Assembly: GCA_002698425.1 (NCBI GenBank)
Contig: NZXU01000065.1
Location: 30,829-94,828 of the forward strand
DNA from: Ahrensia sp.
Lineage (GTDB): Bacteria > Pseudomonadota > Alphaproteobacteria > Rhizobiales > Rhizobiaceae
Direction of reading: 5' to 3'
Length of the DNA stretch: 64,000 nt
Shown: piece after piece, positions 1-9,551 of the stretch
How positions within the stretch are numbered: the stretch's first letter is position 1
Layout: every line of letters starts with the position of its first letter
Program-made: the position numbers and the translations under genes
Notes under the pieces: model-generated
Database searches by the model: none
Told to the model about the DNA's origin: nothing
The model's input: the letters and a program-made list of their open reading frames with translations, nothing else

Positions 1-310
1 ACACCGCGGCCTGGCCGGAGCTCGAGAACATCGCGTTGTTGATCGAAATGGTGGCCTGCTCACCTTCGACGATCACGTAGCCGGAGACTCTTTCCTGAGC
101 CACGGAAGCGGTCGCCATGCTCATCGCCAGCAGCATCACGGCGCTCGAAATCGCACGCATTCCGGTTCCGTTCTTTTCGACCAGCGCCCTCAGGCCACCG
201 CGCCTGCGTATGCCCGTTCCGCTCTTCTCGACTCCCGTAGAGCCGACCTCGGCCATTTGAATTCCGGTTCCGTTCTTCTCGATCATTGGGGTTCCTTTAA
301 CAGCACTCAT
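1..310 (-). CDS. Secreted protein with repeated EK(N/S)GTG leader (partial, cut by window edge)
   Basis: The frame opens at ATG 310 and runs off the window after about 103 codons. Residues 10-17, 27-34 and 44-51 are three copies of [IV]EK[NS]GTG[IM] with an exact 17-residue period. Differences between the copies fall largely in third codon positions (GAG/GAA, ACC/ACG, GGA/GGC), which argues that the leader is translated. The third copy runs into a Sec-type signal peptide starting MRAISSAVMLLAMSM, with a likely SVA-Q cleavage site near residue 71, so the repeats form an unusual N-terminal extension. The ATG lies 3 nt after the stop of the DUF6502-like gene, whose last codons contain the Shine-Dalgarno AAGGAG, so translation is probably coupled. 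Met51 (160) is a weaker alternative start. I do not recognise the mature domain. Confidence 0.7.
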   Translation of the reverse strand, partial: MSAVKGTPMIEKNGTGIQMAEVGSTGVEKSGTGIRRRGGLRALVEKNGTGMRAISSAVMLLAMSMATASVAQERVSGYVIVEGEQATISINNAMFSSSGQAAV

Positions 311-313
311 TGC

Positions 314-1192
314 CTACTTCTCCTTTCCGTTGGCCACGGAAACAGCGTTTTTTTCCGGCTTGTCGCCAAAGGCGAACCAGCCGATTCCATAGGTGCATAC
401 ACCTGACTCATGCTCATCGACTTCGTACTCGTCGATGATTTCTTCAATTTCTACGATCTGGCGTTCGATCACCTCTCGAACACGAGCGCTGAGCTCGATG
501 TACTTCGATCGAGGAATCTTTCTCGACCAGCGATCCTGCTGCAGCAGCCGGTCCTTGTTGCTGTCTCGATTGAGGTTGTAGCCGATCGTTTCGGTCAGAC
601 GACCGATCGAAAGCGAACCGGCGTCGATGATGGTCTGCTCGGACGCCTTGACCGGCTGGTAGTACGGGCTGACCAGTCGGACAAATTCGTCTTCCTCGAT
701 TTCGACATTGCCCGACTCGAGAAGGCGTTCGAGTACGGTCTGATAAGTCACGTTGCGCCCGATGGTGGAACTCACCAGGCTCTGGAAGGACTTCGACTTG
801 CCCATGATCGGCAAGATGCGCGGCTCTCCGGCAGTGTCCTGGAATTCGGGATTCGAGGTCCAGCGATACAGCACGCCCGCCTCTGCGCAAAGATCGCCGA
901 CAGTGCAGTCTTCCGGACTGGCCCCCTGCGATTCGATTGCGGAAATCGTTCGGGTATCCAGCCCGGACAGCATTGCCAGCTTCGACTTGGTCACGCGGCC
1001 GTGATGGTCGTTCTTCTCGATCCAGCGGCGCGCCTCCTCTATGTAGATCCGTTTTATCTGCTGAATCAGAAAGCCGCAGGAGATTCGACCGACGATCAAC
1101 CTCACGAAGGGTCTTATGACGCGCTCGATCGCCGACGCAAGACGCGCCCCCTGATCGTGTTGCGACTGCGGTGCAGTATTTGTCACGGACAT
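314..1192 (-). CDS. DUF6502-like protein with helix-turn-helix-like segment
   Basis: This 292-residue soluble protein has no signal peptide or membrane segment. It resembles DUF6502 proteins, a proteobacterial family of unknown function; that assignment is from memory of the family pattern. Residues 67-86 (VTKSKLAMLSGLDTRTISAI) read like a helix-turn-helix, so DNA binding is possible but not shown. The C-terminal third is charged and probably helical (residues around REVIERQIVEIEEIIDEYE). AAGGAGAA precedes the ATG by 9-10 nt. The gene starts 18 nt after the EAL gene and stops 3 nt before the EKNGTG-leader gene, so the three look like one operon. A role as local regulator of the secreted protein is inference. 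Confidence 0.75.
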   Translation of the reverse strand: MSVTNTAPQSQHDQGARLASAIERVIRPFVRLIVGRISCGFLIQQIKRIYIEEARRWIEKNDHHGRVTKSKLAMLSGLDTRTISAIESQGASPEDCTVGDLCAEAGVLYRWTSNPEFQDTAGEPRILPIMGKSKSFQSLVSSTIGRNVTYQTVLERLLESGNVEIEEDEFVRLVSPYYQPVKASEQTIIDAGSLSIGRLTETIGYNLNRDSNKDRLLQQDRWSRKIPRSKYIELSARVREVIERQIVEIEEIIDEYEVDEHESGVCTYGIGWFAFGDKPEKNAVSVANGKEK

Positions 1193-1210
1193 TTGAGTGA
1201 TTCTCCTTCC

Positions 1211-1957
1211 TTAAACCCGGGCTTCTTCCAGGACCAGTTCCGGGCGACTGTAGTGAAAACCCTGAATCCATTCGATACCGATCTGGCGAACGACACGCGC
1301 CTGGGACGCGGTCTCGACCCCTTCGGCCACCAGGACCACATCTGTCTGTTCGGCCATTGCCTGGAGACCCTGGATCAGCCTCGTGTAACCGGACTGGACA
1401 TCGGCGAAGCGGACGATGCTTCTGTCAAGCTTGACGAAATCGATCAGTTTCGACGCGATCAGGTCAAGGTTGGAAAACCCCGGCCCGAAATCATCCAGCG
1501 CAAAACGAATGCCGTCGTTGCGTAGTTCCTCTATGGAAGAGCGAGAAGCCATGAGGTTGACCGGCCCGCCGAACTCCACGAGCTCCAGGATCAATCGCGT
1601 CGGCTCGATCCCGCGCGCGTCGAGCTCGGTGCGGACGTAATCGACGAACCGCTCCCGGTGCAGCGAACTGGGGTGGATGTTGACGCTGAACCACGTCGTA
1701 TCGGCAAGCTGCTCGACCGAGTCCAGGCAGCGGCTGAATATGTCCTGGTCGAACAGCAGTCCCCGACGCCTGTATCCCTGCTCGACGAAATCCAGCGGCG
1801 GCAAATGAAGCATGTCGCCGTGACCGCGAACCAGGAACTCGATCCACTCGTGCGACTGGGGCGACACCGATCGACAGATGTGCTGCACTGCCATCCGGCA
1901 AGGCAGCGCCTGTGAATCGACGCTCAAGATGTGGTGTTCGGGTGTCGGCGCAATCAT
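1211..1957 (-). CDS. EAL-domain protein, probable cyclic-di-GMP phosphodiesterase
   Basis: This is a stand-alone EAL domain of about 248 residues with no sensor domain. The family hydrolyses c-di-GMP to pGpG. The usual metal and substrate residues can be seen: EFL in place of EAL, NIHPSSL for NxSxxxL, LELVE, DDFGPGFSNL, VKLD, AEGVE and QGF. The key acidic residues, Asn and Lys are kept, so activity is plausible, although the EAL triplet itself is altered. I chose ATG 1957 because AAGGAAG lies 6 nt upstream. The in-frame ATG at 1987 has no Shine-Dalgarno and overlaps the -10 of the proximal promoter. It heads the operon with the DUF6502-like gene and the secreted repeat protein, linking that protein to second-messenger signalling by context only. 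Confidence 0.88.
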   Translation of the reverse strand: MIAPTPEHHILSVDSQALPCRMAVQHICRSVSPQSHEWIEFLVRGHGDMLHLPPLDFVEQGYRRRGLLFDQDIFSRCLDSVEQLADTTWFSVNIHPSSLHRERFVDYVRTELDARGIEPTRLILELVEFGGPVNLMASRSSIEELRNDGIRFALDDFGPGFSNLDLIASKLIDFVKLDRSIVRFADVQSGYTRLIQGLQAMAEQTDVVLVAEGVETASQARVVRQIGIEWIQGFHYSRPELVLEEARV

Positions 1958-1983
1958 TTCCACTTCCTTGCTCTCTGCGTTAG

Positions 1984-2012
1984 ACATTAATGCGGTTAGC
2001 CTTGAATGTCAA
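1984..2012 (-). promoter_or_regulatory. Proximal promoter of the EAL operon
   Basis: On the minus strand TTGACA (2012-2007) is followed by a 17-nt spacer and TAATGT (1989-1984). The -35 is a perfect consensus; the -10 keeps T1, A2 and T6. The predicted transcript start near 1977 leaves a short leader to ATG 1957. It is one of two near-identical promoter modules. Confidence 0.6.
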
Positions 2013-2090
2013 TATCCATTTTTGGCTAAAACTGCATTCGAAGCCACAGTAATGCGTTCAGCCATCTTTGTCAATAGCCATTTTTGTCTA
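1988..2090. repeat. 41-bp direct repeat, 62-bp period, in a divergent promoter region
   Basis: Positions 1988-2028 and 2050-2090 match at 33 of 41 bases when aligned without gaps. The best conserved core is TGTCAATAnCCATTTTTGnC. The period of 62 bp is close to six helical turns, so a protein bound to both copies would sit on one DNA face. The region is AT-rich relative to its surroundings and lies between the EAL operon and the MFS gene. Confidence 0.8.
2046..2074 (-). promoter_or_regulatory. Distal promoter of the EAL operon
   Basis: TTGACA (2074-2069), a 17-nt spacer and TACTGT (2051-2046) repeat the geometry of the proximal promoter exactly 62 bp upstream. Both modules carry AAAAATGG immediately upstream of the -35. 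Confidence 0.6.
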
Positions 2091-2161
2091 TTTTTTCACC
2101 TGCGCCGACTTGACGTTCAATCGCTATCATGCTGCCACGCCCGATAGACGGAACCGCAAAC

Positions 2162-3493
2162 ATGGAAACCGACAAGTTGCTGTTTTCCAACCCGAAAATG
2201 TCGACCATCTACCAGCAGCTGGTCAACGAGGAAGACGCGCGCGTATGCACCGACATCTCCGACAGCGCCTGTCGGGTGGTGCCCGGCAACTTCGTTCTCC
2301 AGGTCGCAACTCAGTTTCTGACCAAGCTCGGCGACGCGATCGCCAACCCGAAGACGGTGCTGGCCTGGCTGATGTCGGCGCTCGCGGCGCCTGCGGCGTT
2401 CACCGCCTTCCTCGTGCCGGTGCGCGAATCGGGCTCGCTGATTCCCCAGCTTTTGATCGCCGCATGGGTTCGCAAACAGGCCATCCGGAAATGGACGTTC
2501 GTACTGGGCTCCGTGCTCCAGGGACTGGCGGTGGCCGGCATGGGGGTGATCGCGGTGACGCTGCAGGGAAGCCTGGCCGGCGCCGCCCTGCTTGCCGCCC
2601 TTGTGGTTTTCAGCCTGTCGCGAGGACTTTGCTCGGTGGCATCCAAGGACGTGCTGGGCAAGACCGTACCCAAGACGCGCCGGGGTCGGGTGAGCGGCTG
2701 GTCGGAATTCCTGGCAGGGATCATCACGATAGGCGTCGGCGCCTCGCTGATGATCGGCATCGGCGAGGACGTCAGCATGGGTCGCTGGCTGATCCTGCTG
2801 GCGTGCGCCGCGGCGCTGTGGATGCTGGCCGCCGCTACCTATTCGTTGATCAGGGAGTTTCCCGGCGCCACCGAGGGCGGCGGCAACGCCATCACGGAAG
2901 CCTTCAAGCGACTCTCGCTTCTCAAGAGCGACCGCCGGTTCAGGCGCTTCGTGATCGCCAGATCTCTTTTGCTGTGCTCGGCGCTGAGCGCGCCGTTCTT
3001 CATTCTCCTTGCCCACGACAACACCGAGGGCGCGCTTCTGGCACTGGGGTTGTTCGTCATCGCCGACGGTATCGCCGGCCTCGTTTCGGCACCGTTCTGG
3101 GGCAAGTTTGCCGACGTCTCCAGCCGCAAGGTCATGATCATTTCCGGCACCAGCGCCGCGCTTACCGGCCTGGCCCTGGTGCTCGCGGTCAACGCCGTCC
3201 CGGCCCTGGCCGGACAACCCTGGCTGTACCCGATCTTCTTCTTTCTGCTGTCGGTCAGCCACGCCGGGGTTCGCATGGGACGAAAGACCTACATCGTCGA
3301 TCTGGCCGGCGGCAACAAGCGCACCGATTACGTCTCGGTCAGCAATACCGTCATCGGGGTCGTCCTGCTCGCGGCAGGCAGCATCGGCGCACTGAGTTCG
3401 CTGATCTCCATCTCTGGCGTGATCGTCATCCTCGCCGCGATGGGGATCGCAGGGGCGTGGATGTCGGCGCGGCTGCCGGAGGTCACGGAGTGA
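2162..3493 (+). CDS. MFS-type membrane transporter
   Basis: A polytopic membrane protein of 443 residues with roughly 11-12 hydrophobic segments. A basic cytoplasmic-loop signature follows the early helices (AAWVRKQAIRKW, later GKTVPKTRRGRVSGW), as in major facilitator permeases. The substrate cannot be told from sequence. Residues 1-60 are soluble and predicted cytoplasmic. ATG 2162 was preferred. An in-frame ATG at 2129 would add 11 residues (MLPRPIDGTAN); neither has a convincing Shine-Dalgarno, so the start is uncertain. It is transcribed away from the EAL operon and converges on uvrB across an inverted-repeat terminator. Confidence 0.8.
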   Translation: METDKLLFSNPKMSTIYQQLVNEEDARVCTDISDSACRVVPGNFVLQVATQFLTKLGDAIANPKTVLAWLMSALAAPAAFTAFLVPVRESGSLIPQLLIAAWVRKQAIRKWTFVLGSVLQGLAVAGMGVIAVTLQGSLAGAALLAALVVFSLSRGLCSVASKDVLGKTVPKTRRGRVSGWSEFLAGIITIGVGASLMIGIGEDVSMGRWLILLACAAALWMLAAATYSLIREFPGATEGGGNAITEAFKRLSLLKSDRRFRRFVIARSLLLCSALSAPFFILLAHDNTEGALLALGLFVIADGIAGLVSAPFWGKFADVSSRKVMIISGTSAALTGLALVLAVNAVPALAGQPWLYPIFFFLLSVSHAGVRMGRKTYIVDLAGGNKRTDYVSVSNTVIGVVLLAAGSIGALSSLISISGVIVILAAMGIAGAWMSARLPEVTE

Positions 3494-3554
3494 CGGTTTT
3501 AGGTTTCAGGTTTTTTACTTGACACTTGAAACTTGACACTTAAAACCGTCTTTT
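3492..3554. terminator. Inverted repeat between MFS gene and uvrB, probable bidirectional terminator
   Basis: Arms 3492-3513 and 3529-3550 are complementary at 19 of 22 positions, with a perfect outer 10 bp (GACGGTTTTA/TAAAACCGTC), and are followed by TTTT at 3551. The loop iterates ACTTGACACTTG-like words. It sits between two convergent genes and overlaps the MFS stop codon. It belongs to the iterated-word intergenic elements seen elsewhere in the window. Confidence 0.65.
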
Positions 3555-5602
3555 CACGCCGCAAACCCCCGCTTCTTGATCTGCTGGATCTGGTCGCGGA
3601 TCTTCGCCGCCTGCTCGAATTCCAGGTTTTCCGCGGCGTTGAACATGTCCTTCTCCAGGCTGGCGATGCGCTTGGCGGCCTCGGCCGGCGACATCGGCTG
3701 GTCGACGTATCCGGCCGCCTCCTCGGCGACCGCGGCGCGGACGCCGCGTGCGCCCTTCTTCTTGCCGGGCGTTGCGTGCGCATCGGCCATGATGTCGGCG
3801 ATGTTCTTCTCGATGGTCTTCGGCGTGATGCCGTGCTCGGCGTTGAACGCCAGCTGCTTTTCGCGCCTGCGATCGGTTTCGTCCAGCGCGCGCTGCATCG
3901 AGCCGGTAATCCTGTCGGCGTACAGAATGGCCTTGCCGCGCACGTTACGGGCGGCGCGACCGATGGTCTGGATCAGCGAGCCCTCCGATCGCAGAAAGCC
4001 CTCCTTGTCGGCGTCGAGGATCGCCACCAGCGACACCTCGGGCAGATCCAGGCCTTCGCGAAGCAGGTTGATGCCCACGAGCACGTCGAAAACGCCCAGG
4101 CGCAGATCGCGAATGATCTCCACCCGCTCGACGGTATCGATGTCGGAATGCAGGTATCGCACCCGGACATCGTGTTCGGCCAGGTACTCGGTCAGATTCT
4201 CGGCCATGCGCTTGGTCAGCGTGGTCACCAGCACCCTGTCGCCCGCGCCCGCTCGCTCGCGAATCTCCGACAAAAGATCGTCGACCTGGCTGTCCACCGG
4301 GCGTATCTCGGTTTCCGGGTCGATCAGCCCGGTGGGCCGCACCACCTGTTCGGCCACAACGGCCGACCGCTCCAGTTCCCACTGGCGCGGCGTGGCCGAG
4401 ACGTGAATCGTCTGCGGCGCGCGGGCCTCCCATTCCTCGAAGGTCAGCGGCCGATTGTCCAGCGCCGACGGCAGCCGGAAGCCGTATTCGACCAGCGTTT
4501 CCTTGCGCGAACGATCGCCCTTGTACATCCCGCCGATCTGCGGCACGGTCACGTGCGACTCGTCGAGAATCAACAGTGCGTTGTCGGGCAGGTAGTCGAA
4601 CAGGGTCGGCGGCGGTTCACCGGGCTGCCGACCGGTCAGGTGGCGGGAATAATTCTCGATGCCCTGGCAATAGCCCAGTTCCATCATCATTTCCAGGTCG
4701 AACCGGGTGCGTTGCTCCAACCGCTGGGCCTCCAGCAGCTTGCCGGCGCCCTTGAGCTGCTCCAGCCGCTCGGCCAGTTCGACCTTGATAGCCTTGGCCG
4801 CGTCCAGTACCACCTGGCGCGGGGTGACGTAGTGCGTTTTCGGGAAGATCGTCAGTTCGTCCAGCGATTCGCGCAACTCGCCGGTCAGCGGGTCGAACAG
4901 GCTGATCCGCTCGACCTCGTCGTCGAAAAGCTCGATCCGGACGGCCTCGAAGTCCGAATCGCCCGGAAATACGTCGATGACCTCGCCGCGAACGCGGTAG
5001 GTGCCGCGACGCAGCTCGAAATCGTTGCGGGCGTACTGCATCTCGGCCAGCTTGCGAAGAATGGTCCGCTGCTCCATCACCATACCGGTTTCCAGGCGCA
5101 GCGTCATCTTCAGGAAGCTGGACGGGTCGCCCAGGCCGTAGATGGCCGAAACCGTGCCGACGATCAGTGCATCGGGGCGCTCCAGCAACGCCTTGGTGGC
5201 CGACAGCCGCATCTGCTCGATGTGCTCGTTTATGGAAGCATCCTTCTCGATGAACGTGTCCGATGAAGGGACGTAGGCCTCCGGTTGGTAATAGTCGTAA
5301 TAACTGACGAAATACTCGACGGCGTTGTCGGGGAAGAACGCCTTGAACTCGCCGTAGAGCTGAGCGGCCAGGGTCTTGTTCGGCGCCATGATCAGCGTCG
5401 GACGCTGGGTGCGCTCTATCACGTTCGCCATGGTGAAGGTCTTGCCGGAGCCGGTCACGCCCAGCAGTGTCTGGTGCTGGCTGCCCGAACCAACCGAATC
5501 GATCAGCTTTTGAATCGCAGCCGGCTGGTCCCCGGCCGGCTCGTAGCTCGACGCCATCCGAAATTTTCTGAGGGGCTGCACTGTGGGCTTGGAACTGGGC
5601 AT
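3554..5602 (-). CDS. uvrB: Excinuclease ABC subunit B
   Basis: UvrB verifies damage and loads UvrC in nucleotide excision repair. The 682-residue protein has the full family layout. Walker A is GVTGSGKT at residues 48-55, followed by the damage-probing beta-hairpin [17 protein letters not shown], the DESH Walker B region ([11 protein letters not shown]), and helicase motifs V and VI ([17 protein letters not shown]). A C-terminal UVR motif near residues 640-675 contacts UvrC. The length is normal for the family. The gene stands alone on the minus strand, divergent from the aminotransferase. No LexA box was recognised upstream. Confidence 0.97.
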   Translation of the reverse strand: MPSSKPTVQPLRKFRMASSYEPAGDQPAAIQKLIDSVGSGSQHQTLLGVTGSGKTFTMANVIERTQRPTLIMAPNKTLAAQLYGEFKAFFPDNAVEYFVSYYDYYQPEAYVPSSDTFIEKDASINEHIEQMRLSATKALLERPDALIVGTVSAIYGLGDPSSFLKMTLRLETGMVMEQRTILRKLAEMQYARNDFELRRGTYRVRGEVIDVFPGDSDFEAVRIELFDDEVERISLFDPLTGELRESLDELTIFPKTHYVTPRQVVLDAAKAIKVELAERLEQLKGAGKLLEAQRLEQRTRFDLEMMMELGYCQGIENYSRHLTGRQPGEPPPTLFDYLPDNALLILDESHVTVPQIGGMYKGDRSRKETLVEYGFRLPSALDNRPLTFEEWEARAPQTIHVSATPRQWELERSAVVAEQVVRPTGLIDPETEIRPVDSQVDDLLSEIRERAGAGDRVLVTTLTKRMAENLTEYLAEHDVRVRYLHSDIDTVERVEIIRDLRLGVFDVLVGINLLREGLDLPEVSLVAILDADKEGFLRSEGSLIQTIGRAARNVRGKAILYADRITGSMQRALDETDRRREKQLAFNAEHGITPKTIEKNIADIMADAHATPGKKKGARGVRAAVAEEAAGYVDQPMSPAEAAKRIASLEKDMFNAAENLEFEQAAKIRDQIQQIKKRGFAA

Positions 5603-5619
5603 GACGCTCGGCGTGACAA

Positions 5620-5648
5620 TACACGTGGTTGGGACAAGTATCTATAAT
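5620..5648 (+). promoter_or_regulatory. Candidate promoter of the aminotransferase gene
   Basis: A perfect TATAAT at 5643-5648 lies about 68 nt upstream of ATG 5716. The -35 is weak (TACACG at 5620-5625 with a 17-nt spacer). Spacing and orientation suit the plus-strand gene; uvrB starts divergently at 5602. Confidence 0.4.
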
Positions 5649-5715
5649 TGTGGCTTATCGGCGGTCAATGCAATGCCGCCATCTTCTTGCCGGGGACAAT
5701 CCACGGGGACACATC

Positions 5716-6897
<1,182 letters not shown>

Positions 6898-7017
6898 CGG
6901 AAAAATTTTCCTACCCCCGGCCGGGAATTTTTCCTACCCGCATCCCTCGCGATTGCCGACTGACGCGAGGGCCGTCGCACGTCAGCATGACTCCCATCGA
7001 CACGACGGGAGAACACC
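6898..7017. other. Intergenic region with repeated AATTTTCCTACCC and a hairpin
   Basis: Two copies of an AATTTTCCTACCC-like word lie at about 6904 and 6926 around a CCCCCGGCCGGG core. A GC hairpin follows (CCCTCGCG at 6944-6951, CGCGAGGG at 6964-6971). There is no T-run, so it is a weak terminator candidate for the aminotransferase gene. GGGAG at about 7008 is the ribosome-binding site of the next gene. Confidence 0.4.
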
Positions 7018-7551
7018 ATGCACGAACCGAAGGCCGGATTCACTCTGATCGAACTCATGCTGGCGCTTGCGGTGGCCGCGGTGCTGATGAGCTTGGCACT
7101 GCCCTCGATGCGCGATCTCCAGCAGCGCCAGCGGATCGTATCGGCGGCCAACGAACTGGTCGCGCACATAAACCTGGCCCGACAGCACGCCGTGCTCAAG
7201 CGCGAAATCACGGTGATGTGCCCATCCCTGGACGGCGCCGCCTGCACCGGCGGCAACCGCTGGGAACATGGCTGGATCGTGTTCCGCGACCCCGACCGCG
7301 ACGGCGCACCCGACCGGCCCGGCGACGTGCTTCGCGTCGGCGGCGCAATGGCACACCTGCTGATCGACTCGGCCGGTCGCACCCGGATTCGCTACAGACC
7401 CTCCGGCGCCGCCTCGGGCACCAACCTCACCATCAAGCTCTGTGACACGGGCTTTCCCGACCAGTCGCGCGCGGTGATCGTGTCCAACCCCGGCCGGCCC
7501 CGGGTCGGCGAGGTCCCCGACCATCTCAGCTGCCCGCGCGCCGACGCATGA
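7018..7551 (+). CDS. GspH/FimT-family type IV pseudopilin
   Basis: A 177-residue minor pseudopilin. Residues 1-30 are a class III signal: MHEPKAG, then FTLIE, with the conserved Glu at +5 of the mature protein and a hydrophobic stretch ending LALPS. Prepilin peptidase should cut after Gly7. The rest is the soluble beta-sheet domain of GspH/FimT proteins (SAANELVAHINLARQHAVLK). FimT-type proteins prime pilus assembly and can bind DNA during uptake; that role is family knowledge. Unusually, no pilV, pilW, pilX or pilE follows, so it is an orphan. A GGGAG ribosome-binding site lies 7 nt upstream. Confidence 0.88.
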   Translation: MHEPKAGFTLIELMLALAVAAVLMSLALPSMRDLQQRQRIVSAANELVAHINLARQHAVLKREITVMCPSLDGAACTGGNRWEHGWIVFRDPDRDGAPDRPGDVLRVGGAMAHLLIDSAGRTRIRYRPSGAASGTNLTIKLCDTGFPDQSRAVIVSNPGRPRVGEVPDHLSCPRADA

Positions 7552-7587
7552 TTCCGTGCCGAGGCAAGAAAAAAAGGCTAATTGGTC

Positions 7588-7616
7588 TTGACGAAACCGG
7601 GAATTCAACCGACAAT
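7588..7616 (+). promoter_or_regulatory. Promoter of tRNA-Asn
   Basis: TTGACG (7588-7593), a 17-nt spacer and GACAAT (7611-7616) are followed by a GC-rich discriminator (CGGGC), typical of stringently controlled stable-RNA promoters. The tRNA begins 18 nt downstream of the -10. Confidence 0.6.
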
Positions 7617-7633
7617 ATCGGGCTTGCAACAAT

Positions 7634-7710
7634 TCCCCGGTAGCTCAGCTGGTTAGAGCGGGTGACTGTTAATCACTAGGTCGTTGGTTCGAATCCGACC
7701 CGGGGAGCCA
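7634..7710 (+). tRNA. tRNA-Asn (anticodon GTT)
   Basis: A 77-nt tRNA with encoded CCA. The acceptor arms TCCCCGG (7634-7640) and CCGGGGA (7700-7706) pair fully. The D arm has AGCTCAGCTGGTTAGAGC. The anticodon loop CTGTTAA has GTT at 7668-7670. The T arm carries GGTTCGAATCC, and discriminator G is followed by CCA. Confidence 0.97.
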
Positions 7711-7718
7711 GATCGGCA

Positions 7719-7755
7719 AAGGCCCTGCGAAATATGCTTCGCAGGGCCTTTTTTT
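7719..7755 (+). terminator. Rho-independent terminator after tRNA-Asn
   Basis: A perfect 13-bp stem (AAGGCCCTGCGAA / TTCGCAGGGCCTT) with a 6-nt loop is followed by a run of T to 7755. It ends 29 bp before the 3' end of the convergent lysS. Confidence 0.92.
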
Positions 7756-7783
7756 ATGCTGGCCCGGGGGGGCGTCCTTCAGC

Positions 7784-9313
<1,530 letters not shown>

Positions 9314-9328
9314 ATCAAAATCCGGTTG

Positions 9329-9544
9329 TTTTGCCGCGGATCGACGCGGATGATCGCGGATGTAACGTCAAAAGCGTTACACAAAGAGCACGAAGAAAAA
9401 CAAAAACTTTCTGCTGTTTGAATGCTTTTTACGTTCTTTTCCCTTCGTGTCCTTCGTGCATTTTTCGTGCTCTTCGTGTCCAGCCTTCAAGTCTTTCGAC
9501 TTTCCTTTCCATCCGCGTTAATCCGCGCTGATCCGCGGCAAAAA
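9329..9544. repeat. Long imperfect inverted repeat between prfB and lysS
   Basis: Outer arms 9329-9362 and 9511-9544 are complementary at 30 of 34 bases and are made of iterated GCGGAT words (GCCGCGGATCGACGCGGATG). Inside are a TAACG/CGTTA hairpin at about 9362-9380 and a second iterated word, CACGAAGA, once on the left (about 9388-9396) and four times inverted on the right (about 9440-9480). Transcription from prfB into lysS would fold this into a hairpin about 216 nt long. The same type of arm recurs at 29306-29453. No reading frame or ribosome-binding site of note lies in it. Confidence 0.85.
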
Positions 9545-9551
9545 AAAAGCT

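Noticed and set aside
2068..3522. Alternative plus-strand frame over the MFS transporter
   Set aside because: Arg/Gly/His-rich shadow without hydrophobic segments; the true frame has clear membrane helices.
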